From NCBI GenBank assembly GCA_946887385.1, contig CAMPKU010000005.1:1-48268 (forward strand): a stretch of 48,268 nt of DNA. Direction: 5' to 3'. This DNA comes from an uncultured Gammaproteobacteria bacterium. Its GTDB lineage: Bacteria > Pseudomonadota > Gammaproteobacteria > Rariloculales > Rariloculaceae. Numbering within the stretch: position 1 is the stretch's first letter; each line of letters starts with the position of its first letter. Below, one piece after another: positions 33,499 through 40,055 of the stretch. Under the pieces are notes generated by a model. The model did not search any database. It saw only the letters and a program-made list of their open reading frames with translations, and had not been told where the DNA came from. Both the position numbers and the translations under genes were made by a program.

Positions 33499-34326
33499 TT
33501 ACTCGTCGAGCCCGGCCTGGCCGGCTTGGGTGCTCGGCAAGTTGTCGTTGAGATCCGGCAGGCAATGCACCTCGCCGATATCCGTGTAGTCGACGCGCAG
33601 CCAGCGCTTCGTGCTGCGCCACTCGCCGACCCAGTTCACGGGGTCGGTCATGGTGTAAGCGATCTCGAGCACCTCGCCGTTCTCCAGCAACCGTATGCGC
33701 TCTTGCATGCGGAATTCCTCGGAGATCGGGATGCCGGTATCGATGTAGTGGTTCCACGTCTCGACGTAGCGCGTGTCGACCACCAGCGCGTCGCCGTCCC
33801 AGCGGCCATGCGACTCGCCGTTGTAGGTAAAGATCACCGTATCGGGGTCGGACCACGGACGGCCGTCGAGGAAGATCTGCCTGAACTCGTTGTTGAAGTT
33901 CGACACCATGTAGATCACGGTCGGCAGTTGGATCATCGCGATCGGCCAGACGCGTGTCATCACCATGGGTTGCCCGGCCGGAAAGCACTGCCCGATCGCA
34001 TCGCGATAGGGCCGCCGCTCGGCCGCAGCGCGCTGACCTTCCTCGTAGTCGAGCTTGGCTTGGCCGATGAACTCGGGATACGGCGGGCCGAATCGAAAAT
34101 CGCCGAAGGCACGCGAGAGATCGACGAACCACGTGCCGGTGAGGTCGAATGGCGGAGCCGGCCGCTCCTTGTTCAGGTTCTCCGGCGCGAGCGCGCCCAA
34201 GTAGCCTTCGTGCTTCGGAATCATGCGGCTCAACGTTTCACGCCGCTCGGCGGCGGTTTGCGCGAGCGCCAATTGGGCCGCTGCGAGCGCGGCAACCGCA
34301 ACGATCAAGGCGCGGAACGCAGCCAT
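33499..34326 (-). CDS. Secreted protein of the GxWxGDxLV family, paired with DUF6152
   Basis: A 275-residue protein starting at the ATG at 34326, with GAGGGGGA upstream. A signal peptide (FRALIVAVAALAAAQLALAQ) precedes a mature part that opens DLTGTWFVDLSRAFGDFRFG. Near residues 170-190 it has ESHGRWDGDALVVDTRYVET, the motif shared with proteins at 22902, 36395 and 38919. IPISEEFRMQERIRLLENGEVLEIAYTMTDP follows, comparable to the end of the other relatives (a GTW...opening plus a +ERL...YT.TDP tail). It resembles a lipocalin-like or DUF-type ligand-binding fold, but that is inference. It is the first gene of a two-gene operon with DUF6152. Confidence 0.78.
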   Translation of the reverse strand: MAAFRALIVAVAALAAAQLALAQTAAERRETLSRMIPKHEGYLGALAPENLNKERPAPPFDLTGTWFVDLSRAFGDFRFGPPYPEFIGQAKLDYEEGQRAAAERRPYRDAIGQCFPAGQPMVMTRVWPIAMIQLPTVIYMVSNFNNEFRQIFLDGRPWSDPDTVIFTYNGESHGRWDGDALVVDTRYVETWNHYIDTGIPISEEFRMQERIRLLENGEVLEIAYTMTDPVNWVGEWRSTKRWLRVDYTDIGEVHCLPDLNDNLPSTQAGQAGLDE

Positions 34327-34480
34327 GTTTCCCCCTCGTTGTCCTTGCATAGCAGTGCGGGCATCACTCTACCACACGGGTTTTCGCCGGCAGATGCGCA
34401 GTAGTGCCGCAGCGGCCGCGGCTCTAGACTGGCACAGGCGTAAGGTTACAAGCCGTTCTTCGCCAAGGGGGGAAAGAAAT

Positions 34481-35482
34481 ATGAAGCACGCGCGCATAGC
34501 GAGCATTGCAGTCTTGCTGCCGGCGCTCTGGATTGGCTCGGCGGCCGCTCAGGCGCTCCTGCCGGGCGAGCGCGAGACCACCATCGCGGCCATCCCGGGC
34601 GTCGTCGCCGCCGGCGGCCGCTGGGAGATCGTGTGGGCCGACTTCGAGACGGCCGACGGCATCGTCGGCACCTCCGACGGCGGAGTGATGTTCGCGCAGG
34701 AACAGACCGACACGATCCGCAAGCTCGCGCCCGACGGCCGGGAGTACACCGTGCTCGGCCCAACGCGCGGCGTTGGGTCGGTGTCGCTCGATGCGCAAGG
34801 CCGGCTCTACGCCGTGGAGCGCACGTGCACCGAGCCGCTGAATACGTTCCTGCCGGGATGCAACGACTTGACGGCCGTCGTGCAGCTCTTGCCCGAGCGC
34901 AACGTGCTCGCGATGAGCTTCGCGAACGGTGCGCCGCTCGGCCGGCTCAACGATCTCATCGCGGACGGCAAGGGCGGGGCGTACTTCACGGTCGGCGGCG
35001 CGTACTACGTGAGCCCTGCCGGCGTCGTGAGCACCGTCGCCGATCAAGACATCCGCTCGAACGGCATCATGCTGAGCCCCGACGGGCGCACGCTATACGT
35101 GACGAACAATACGAGCGTGCTCGCGTTCGACGTGCGCGGCGACGGCACCACCGCTAACCGCCGCGACTTCGGCACGTTGAACGGCGACGACGGCGGGGAC
35201 GGTATGGCCGTGGACTCGGAAGGCCGGCTGTACGTGACGGGCAATCGCGGCGTGCACGTGCTGTCGCCGCGCGGCGAGCACTTGGGGTTGATTCCCACGC
35301 CGCGCCGGCCGATCACGATCGCGTTCTCCGGCCCCGACAAGAACCTGCTGTACGCGCCGTCGATGGGCGCGGTGGGCCCCGATGGCAAGGCGTGGGCGAC
35401 GCCCGAGGGGATCCGCAACACGGCGATGACGATCTACCGGCTGCCTATGCTGTCGCGCGGCTACATGGGGCGGCCGAAGTAG
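34481..35482 (+). CDS. Secreted SMP-30/gluconolactonase-like beta-propeller protein
   Basis: A 333-residue exported protein starting at the ATG at 34481, preceded by AAGGGGGGAAAG. A signal peptide (IASIAVLLPALWIGSAAAQA) is followed by propeller blades typical of SMP-30/gluconolaconase/LRE proteins: GIVGTSDGGVMFAQEQTDTI, VGSVSLDAQGRLYAVERT, GRLNDLIADGKGGAYFTVGG, RSNGIMLSPDGRTLYVTNN and GDGMAVDSEGRLYVTGNRG. The calcium-binding type Asn/Asp positions (RSNGI, GDGMAVD) are present. Homologues hydrolyse lactones, which fits a sugar-oxidising neighbourhood: a GMC sugar dehydrogenase would yield a lactone. Whether this one is catalytic is unknown. Confidence 0.85.
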   Translation: MKHARIASIAVLLPALWIGSAAAQALLPGERETTIAAIPGVVAAGGRWEIVWADFETADGIVGTSDGGVMFAQEQTDTIRKLAPDGREYTVLGPTRGVGSVSLDAQGRLYAVERTCTEPLNTFLPGCNDLTAVVQLLPERNVLAMSFANGAPLGRLNDLIADGKGGAYFTVGGAYYVSPAGVVSTVADQDIRSNGIMLSPDGRTLYVTNNTSVLAFDVRGDGTTANRRDFGTLNGDDGGDGMAVDSEGRLYVTGNRGVHVLSPRGEHLGLIPTPRRPITIAFSGPDKNLLYAPSMGAVGPDGKAWATPEGIRNTAMTIYRLPMLSRGYMGRPK

Positions 35483-35495
35483 CAGGGATTCGCCG

Positions 35496-35573
35496 TCAGG
35501 CGTGCACGAGCTCCACGTGGCGCTCCGCGAACGCGGCCAACGCCTCTAAGTCGTCCGGATCCGAGGCGCGAGG
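35496..35573 (-). pseudogene. In-frame coding-like tail after the FHA gene's stop
   Basis: Downstream of the FHA gene's TAG (35574-35576) the same frame stays open for 25 codons to a TGA at 35496. The translated tail ends EALAAFAERHVELVHA and has coding-like character rather than random composition. It could be the remains of another gene's 3' end fused in frame, an extension lost by a nonsense mutation, or chance. No start codon lies in it. Support is weak. Confidence 0.2.
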
Positions 35574-36398
35574 CTAGTCGGTGCCGTCGTTCGCCGCGTC
35601 GATATAGCGAAACCGCAGCCGGCCGAGATCGACGATGTCGCCGTGCTTCAAGCGCTGCTTGGTGACGATCTTGGTGTTCACGCGTATGCCGTTCTTGCTC
35701 TCGTAGTCCTCGATCGACACGCCGTCGGACGTCGAGATCACGCGCGCATGCAGCCGGCTCAAGAAGCCGTTGTCGATTTGGATGTCGGCCACGTCGGCGC
35801 GGCCGATCGTCATCGTTTCCTTGTAGAGCGGATACTTGATGGGCCGCTCGGGGTCGAGCAGCACGAGGATCCTGGACACCGGCGATTGGTGCTCGGCCGA
35901 TTCGGCCGTCGCAGCGAACTGTTCGGGAAACACCAGGGCCGGCGAAATCATTTCCTCCGACGAGTCGGGGTCGCGAGGGGCTTGCACGCGCTGGTGCAGA
36001 TGACCGGCGACGGGCGTGCTGCCCGGCTCCTCGATGTGGCCGAGCGCGCTCATGAGCTCCTCGAGCGACGGCACATCGGCTGTGGCCGGCGACGGGCCGT
36101 CATCGTCGTCTGGCAGTGCGAGCGTGGACGTCTGAATGCTATCGACGCGCGTGAGCTGCTTGCGAAGCTCGTCGCGTTCTCGACTGACACGGCGCAGCTC
36201 GTCGCGCGTATCCGTCAAGGCGCGCATCGTTTCCTCGCGGCCGACGCCCAGCGCCTTCAGGCGTTGCTGCTGGTCGTCGAGCATCGATTCGGCGGCTTCG
36301 ATGCGCGTCAACGCGTCGCCGAGCGCCTTCTCGAGCCGTGTGATCGTGCGGTCGCGATCGTCTGCGGAGGATTTGGTGGGGTCACCTGATTTCGTCAT
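35574..36398 (-). CDS. FHA-domain protein with coiled coil
   Basis: A 274-residue cytoplasmic protein. Residues 20-85 form a coiled coil (RTITRLEKALGDALTRIEAA and TDTRDELRRVSRERDELRKQ). A low-complexity acidic linker follows. Residues about 190-270 are an FHA domain: MTIGRADVADIQIDNGFLSR-LHARV and YESKNGIRVNTKI, with the phosphothreonine-binding Arg, Ser, His and Asn present. FHA domains bind pThr peptides, so a Ser/Thr kinase must exist elsewhere; none is in this window. The ATG at 36398 overlaps the previous gene's stop by four bases (ATGA), so it is translated with the upstream secreted protein. Confidence 0.88.
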   Translation of the reverse strand: MTKSGDPTKSSADDRDRTITRLEKALGDALTRIEAAESMLDDQQQRLKALGVGREETMRALTDTRDELRRVSRERDELRKQLTRVDSIQTSTLALPDDDDGPSPATADVPSLEELMSALGHIEEPGSTPVAGHLHQRVQAPRDPDSSEEMISPALVFPEQFAATAESAEHQSPVSRILVLLDPERPIKYPLYKETMTIGRADVADIQIDNGFLSRLHARVISTSDGVSIEDYESKNGIRVNTKIVTKQRLKHGDIVDLGRLRFRYIDAANDGTD

Positions 36399-37399
36399 TG
36401 CGATGCCGTTGTCCGTTGCCGCCGTTCGAATCGCGACGTTTCGATAAAATTGCGGATGGCCGAGTTGTCCTCGTGGCACGCGTACTCGAACATGCGATAG
36501 TCGTCGTCGCGCATGAGCGGAAACGCGGCCTTCCAAGGCTGCGTGAGAGTCACCGGATCCGAAACGGCGATCTCGTAGTCGATGGTGTCTTCGGCGACTC
36601 GTGTGAGACGCTCCACGATGCGCATCTCCACGCTGGTTGGGATCGGCTTGCCGCCGGGCCCCACGATCAGCATCGGCGTTTCGCCGTTGAAGTTGGCCGT
36701 TTCGATCACGAGCGTGTCGCCCTCGAAGCGGCCGCGTGACTCGCCGAGCCACTGCACGATGTCGGGCGAGAGCGGTGGCCGGCCGTCGACGGGCACCACG
36801 CGCGTCTCGTGCACGAGCTCCAGGCGGATGACCACGTAGCCTGGCGCCTGCATGATCTCGATGCCGCTGTTGTACATGAACGGGAACATCGACGCCGGCA
36901 TGCCGCGTGTGATGCAGCGGTCGAGGGCGTTGAAGTCCGAGACCCTGTCGAATGGGATGTCGGACCAGCTGCTCGTCATGAGCGCGGAGCGGCGTTCGCC
37001 TTCCGGCGTGAGCGGCGGCACGCGGCCGTTCGCGGGCTCCACGATCAGCGACGTGAGTCTGTTCGGCTCGCCCATCTCGGCCCAGTGACCCGTGCCCATC
37101 TTGTTCGCGGCGATCTCTTCGTCGTAGCGCGCGTTCAAGGCGCGCAGCCGGTCGACTCGCTCGGCGAACTCTTCGTCCGTGAGGAAACGCCGTTCGCCGA
37201 AGGCGTCGGGCCGCTGCACGGGCGTGCCGTTCAGCCGGTCGATGGGCCACATGCCTTGGAGGTCCGGATCGCCCCACGCAGTACGCGGAGGCTCATAGGC
37301 GCCGGCCGGGCGTGCCTGGCCCCAGCCGGCGTGCGGCCAGCAGCCGGCGAGCGCGACCAGCATCGCGGGAGCGAGCCAGGCGGAGGGGTGCCGGTGCAT
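36395..37399 (-). CDS. Predicted lipoprotein of the GxWxGDxLV family
   Basis: A 334-residue exported protein starting at the ATG at 37399. The signal (WLAPAMLVALAGC) ends in a good lipobox, so lipid anchoring is likely, although a second cleavage site (WGQA) exists. The mature part begins WGDPDLQGMWPIDRLNGTPV. Residues about 214-238 carry WLGESRGRFEGDTLVIETAN, the motif shared with genes at 22902, 33499 and 38919, then EMRIVERLTRVAEDTIDYEI, similar to the 33499 protein's tail. It is the first gene of a two-gene unit with the FHA protein, an odd pairing of a periplasmic and a cytoplasmic product. Function is unknown. Confidence 0.8.
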   Translation of the reverse strand: MHRHPSAWLAPAMLVALAGCWPHAGWGQARPAGAYEPPRTAWGDPDLQGMWPIDRLNGTPVQRPDAFGERRFLTDEEFAERVDRLRALNARYDEEIAANKMGTGHWAEMGEPNRLTSLIVEPANGRVPPLTPEGERRSALMTSSWSDIPFDRVSDFNALDRCITRGMPASMFPFMYNSGIEIMQAPGYVVIRLELVHETRVVPVDGRPPLSPDIVQWLGESRGRFEGDTLVIETANFNGETPMLIVGPGGKPIPTSVEMRIVERLTRVAEDTIDYEIAVSDPVTLTQPWKAAFPLMRDDDYRMFEYACHEDNSAIRNFIETSRFERRQRTTASQ

Positions 37400-37457
37400 G
37401 GTCGAAGGTCTCGGAGCAAGGTTTGCCGCTGAAGGAGTACGAATGCTGCGCCCACCT

Positions 37458-37488
37458 TGTATAGGGTTGCAAACGGGTTTTCTGTGAA
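37458..37488 (-). promoter_or_regulatory. Possible promoter of the lipoprotein-FHA operon
   Basis: On the minus strand TTCACA (37488-37483) and TATACA (37463-37458) are separated by 19 bases, a little long for sigma-70. It lies 59 bases upstream of the ATG at 37399. This is the only promoter-like pair that I found in that part of the 314-base gap between the lipoprotein gene and asd. Confidence 0.3.
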
Positions 37489-37568
37489 AAGGCTCGTATT
37501 TACGCGGGTTCGCTGCTCAGTCGGCGCGCCCTTTACGTAGGCCGGACTCTAGGCTAAGGTTCGCGCCC

Positions 37569-37640
37569 GTGAATTTCACGATTCGCAAACGCGCGCCGAA
37601 AGCCCCCTGCATGCGGGCTTCGGAGTATTGCGCGCGCTGA
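37569..37640 (+). CDS. Candidate 23-residue leader peptide upstream of asd
   Basis: A short frame from GTG (37569) to TGA (37638-37640) lies in the untranslated region before asd; AAGG at 37556-37559 stands nine bases ahead of the GTG. The peptide has Thr 4, Ile 5, Lys 7 and 11, and Met 15, all products of the aspartate family made through Asd, though none is repeated in a run. It overlaps hairpin arm 1 and arm 2 of the proposed attenuator, and its stop is 15 bases after arm 2. These geometry points support a regulatory leader peptide; translation itself is not shown. Confidence 0.45.
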   Translation: MNFTIRKRAPKAPCMRASEYCAR

Positions 37641-37695
37641 GCTCAAGTACCAGGCACGCACACCGAAGCCCCGCCGGATGCCGACGGGGCTTTTT
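37591..37695 (+). promoter_or_regulatory. Candidate transcription attenuator of asd
   Basis: Four mutually exclusive segments are visible. Arm 1 CCGAAAGCCC (37596-37605) and arm 2 GGGCTTCGG (37615-37623) can pair with one bulged A; outer GCGCGC blocks (37591-37596 and 37630-37635) extend this stem. Arm 2 is also perfectly complementary, over nine bases, to arm 3 CCGAAGCCC (37663-37671). Arm 3 in turn is the left side of a terminator with arm 4 (37685-37692). A ribosome stalled in arm 1 would free arm 2 to block the terminator, whereas one at the leader stop would cover arm 2 and allow it. Confidence 0.5.
37666..37695 (+). terminator. Intrinsic terminator in the asd leader
   Basis: AAGCCCCG (37666-37673) pairs with CGGGGCTT (37685-37692) over an 11-base loop and runs into TTTTT (37691-37695). 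It stands only 19 bases before the asd start codon, with no complete gene ending upstream on that strand, so it probably regulates asd rather than closing another transcript. Confidence 0.75.
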
Positions 37696-37713
37696 CGTTT
37701 TGGGAGCAACGAC

Positions 37714-38739
37714 ATGTCCGCGAGAAAGATTTCGAACCCGGTGGTCGCGATCGTGGGTGCCACGGGGGCCGTGGGCGTGGAGCTGCTCGCCTGTCTCGAG
37801 CAGCGCAAGTTTCCTCTGCAGGAGCTCAAGCTGTTCGCGTCGGCGCGTTCGGCCGGCAAGGCGATGCAGTTTCGCGGTACGGACTTGCGAGTAGAGGAGC
37901 TCACCGAGAGCAGTTTCGCCGGCGTCCACATCGGTCTGTTCTCGGCCGGTAGCGGCACGACGAAGAAGTTCGCGCCGGCGGCCGTGAAGGCCGGTACGGT
38001 CATCGTCGACAATTCGTCGGCGTTCCGCATGGATCCCAACGTGCCGCTCGTCGTGCCCGAGATCAACCGCGAGGCGATCTTCGGGCACACGGGCATCATC
38101 GCCAATCCGAACTGCTCGGCGATCATTTCGATCACACCACTCTGGCCCGTGCACCGGGTGAACCGCATCAAGCGCCTGATCATCTCGACGTATCAGGCGG
38201 CGTCCGGTGCCGGCGCGGCTGCAATGCACGAGCTCGAGGAATCGACGCGCGCCTATCTCGAGGGGCGCAAGTTCGAGCACAAGGTGCTGCCGCACCCGTA
38301 CGCCTTCAACGCGTTCAGCCACAACACGAAGATCGACCCCGCTACCGGGCACAACGAGGAAGAAACGAAGGTCATCAACGAAACGCGCAAGATCTTCGGC
38401 GACCCCGACATCGCGATCGGCATCACGTGCGTGCGTATTCCGGTGCTGCGCGCGCACTGCGTCTCCGTGACGTTCGAATGCGAACGGCCGATCACGCCGG
38501 AGGAGGTGCGCTCACTCATCTCGAAGGCGCCCGGCGTGCGCGTCGTCGACGATCAGGAGCGCAACTACTTCCCGATGCCCGTCGACGCCTCGGGCCAAGA
38601 CGACATCCTCGTCGGCCGGATCCGCCGGGATTTGAGTGATTCGACGGGCCGCTCGATCTCCATCTTCTCGGCCGGGGACCAGCTTTTGAAGGGCGCTGCC
38701 TTGAATGCCGTACAGATTGCCGAAGAGCTGCTGGCGTGA
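37714..38739 (+). CDS. asd: Aspartate-semialdehyde dehydrogenase
   Basis: A 341-residue enzyme that reduces aspartyl phosphate to aspartate semialdehyde with NADPH, the branch point to lysine, diaminopimelate, threonine and methionine. Signatures: PVVAIVGATGAVGVELL (NADP site), FSAGSGTTKKFAP, VDNSSAFRMDPNVPLVVPEIN, the catalytic Cys 134 in IIANPNCSAI, STYQAASGAGAAAMHELEE, and RIPVLRAHCVSVTFE with the active-site His. The length and motifs fit the Asd form found in many proteobacteria. GGGAG sits seven bases before the ATG at 37714. A terminator-bearing leader precedes it. It is a single-gene unit, apparently followed by a small basic protein gene. Confidence 0.96.
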   Translation: MSARKISNPVVAIVGATGAVGVELLACLEQRKFPLQELKLFASARSAGKAMQFRGTDLRVEELTESSFAGVHIGLFSAGSGTTKKFAPAAVKAGTVIVDNSSAFRMDPNVPLVVPEINREAIFGHTGIIANPNCSAIISITPLWPVHRVNRIKRLIISTYQAASGAGAAAMHELEESTRAYLEGRKFEHKVLPHPYAFNAFSHNTKIDPATGHNEEETKVINETRKIFGDPDIAIGITCVRIPVLRAHCVSVTFECERPITPEEVRSLISKAPGVRVVDDQERNYFPMPVDASGQDDILVGRIRRDLSDSTGRSISIFSAGDQLLKGAALNAVQIAEELLA

Positions 38740-38792
38740 AACGGTCCGCGTGATTATATTTTCGCTCTCGTAATCGATAGGGAGCGACCGCG

Positions 38793-38900
38793 ATGGCGAA
38801 AGAACGCACAACCCAGAAAGAAGGCAAGAAAAAGCCGCTGCTGACGCCGAAGGAGCGCAAAGCGCTGAAGCGCGCGAAGAAGGATGCGCGCAAGACGTAG
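38793..38900 (+). CDS. Small lysine/arginine-rich protein (35 residues)
   Basis: This short gene begins at an ATG with GGGAG nine bases upstream and encodes a 35-residue protein with 15 Lys or Arg residues (MAKERTTQKEG..., LLTPKERKALKRAKKDARK). It is predicted to be one helical, strongly basic chain, like small nucleic-acid or ribosome-binding proteins. An AT-rich stretch TGATTATATT lies about 40 bases upstream and may contain its own -10 region. It lies 53 bases after asd and 18 bases before the convergent neighbour's stop. I do not recognise a named family. The good ribosome site and consistent codon choice support it being real. Confidence 0.6.
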   Translation: MAKERTTQKEGKKKPLLTPKERKALKRAKKDARKT

Positions 38901-38918
38901 CGTAGCGAGCGCCGTCGG

Positions 38919-39971
38919 TTATTGCTCGATCGTGCCCGTGACGCCTTCGGGCGAGCAGTTGAACGGCTCGATCGTCAGATCCGACGGCGCGTATTCCGAG
39001 CGCGACGGGTCGAAGTCGCGCGTAAAGAACGTGGGGTCCTTCAGCGTCACCTCCACGACGAGGCGTTGGCGCTGCGCATCGAACGACAGCCGCTCCACGG
39101 AAGTCAGATCGGCCGAATGCAGCAGCCCGCGCGTCGGCTTGCCGGGCTCCTCCACGTACTGATTCAGCACACCTGCAGAGTAATTCGCCGTCTCGACGAC
39201 GAGCGTGCCGCCCTCGAAGTAGCCGATCGAGTGGCCAAGGGACGTGCGCGGGCCGTCGGCCGGATGTTCGCGCGTATTCAGATGAATGACGCGGACGACG
39301 TCCATCCACTCGTAACGCAGCACCACGCGGTCCGGCTCCCGGGTGATCGACAGCGGCGTGCCGGGCGCGCCCCAAACTCTGCGAATTGCGACGGGGTCGC
39401 AGCGGAACGTGGGGTCGTCCTTGAACGGGTCGTAAGCGGCAACCGCCGCCGCGCCGGCCGGCGTGAGAAAACTCATCATCGGTTGCGGCCGGCTGGTGTT
39501 CCCACGGCGCGCGTCCGGTGCGGCCGGCGCGAGCAGCCACGTGCCGAAAATATCGGCGCGTGGCGGTAACGCCGCGGGTTGGCGCGCTTGCGCGCCGCGC
39601 GGGCCGTTCACGCTCAAGGCTCGGCCGTCGGGGAAGTAGACGTTGTTGAAGAAGCACATGGTCGAGCTGTGCCTCGACAGCGAGCCGTCCACCCGCAGCT
39701 GCGTGCCCGGCTCCAGCATTTCCGGCGTGATGCCGTTTCGCGACAGCTGCGTGAAACCGTGCGACTCGCACACGTACTCCTGCGTTCTACCGTTCTCGTC
39801 GACGGCCGCGATATGCAGGTAGCTGTGCGGATTGCGCGCTTCGTATTTGACCACGGTGCCCGAGATATCGACCGGTTTGTCGATGTCGAAGTGCGGGGCG
39901 AAGCTGTGATGCGCGTGTGCTGTAGCGAGGCCGAGCAGGCCGATCAGCAGGGCCGTTGTTCGTGAGCTCAT
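38919..39971 (-). CDS. Secreted DUF6152 domain fused to a GxWxGDxLV-family domain
   Basis: A 350-residue exported protein starting at the ATG at 39971. A short signal peptide (SRTTALLIGLLGLATAHA) is followed by a DUF6152 domain: HHSFAPHFDIDKPVDISGTV, KYEARNPHSYLHI, EMLEPGTQLRVDGSLSRHSS. From about residue 130 (GTWLLAPAAP) comes the second domain, with SIGYFEGGTLVVETANYSAG near 243-265 and a tail VERLSFDAQRQRLVVEVTLKDP. Here both halves of the operon at 33055-34326 occur in one chain. The frame is open upstream into the antisense of the permease gene, but the signal peptide sets the start. Function unknown; periplasmic location inferred. Confidence 0.82.
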   Translation of the reverse strand: MSSRTTALLIGLLGLATAHAHHSFAPHFDIDKPVDISGTVVKYEARNPHSYLHIAAVDENGRTQEYVCESHGFTQLSRNGITPEMLEPGTQLRVDGSLSRHSSTMCFFNNVYFPDGRALSVNGPRGAQARQPAALPPRADIFGTWLLAPAAPDARRGNTSRPQPMMSFLTPAGAAAVAAYDPFKDDPTFRCDPVAIRRVWGAPGTPLSITREPDRVVLRYEWMDVVRVIHLNTREHPADGPRTSLGHSIGYFEGGTLVVETANYSAGVLNQYVEEPGKPTRGLLHSADLTSVERLSFDAQRQRLVVEVTLKDPTFFTRDFDPSRSEYAPSDLTIEPFNCSPEGVTGTIEQ

Positions 39972-40055
39972 CGGACGGCGGTGCCTCTTCGCTACGAGCT
40001 TGCAGTATATTCGCGGCCCGTCGCGCCGCGCAGCGGATTTTGCTAGCGTGCCGCG

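Noticed and set aside
37560..37713. A lysine (L-box) riboswitch in front of asd
   Set aside because: The leader is too short and lacks the multi-helix core and conserved internal loops of that class; the simple four-arm attenuator explains the structure better.
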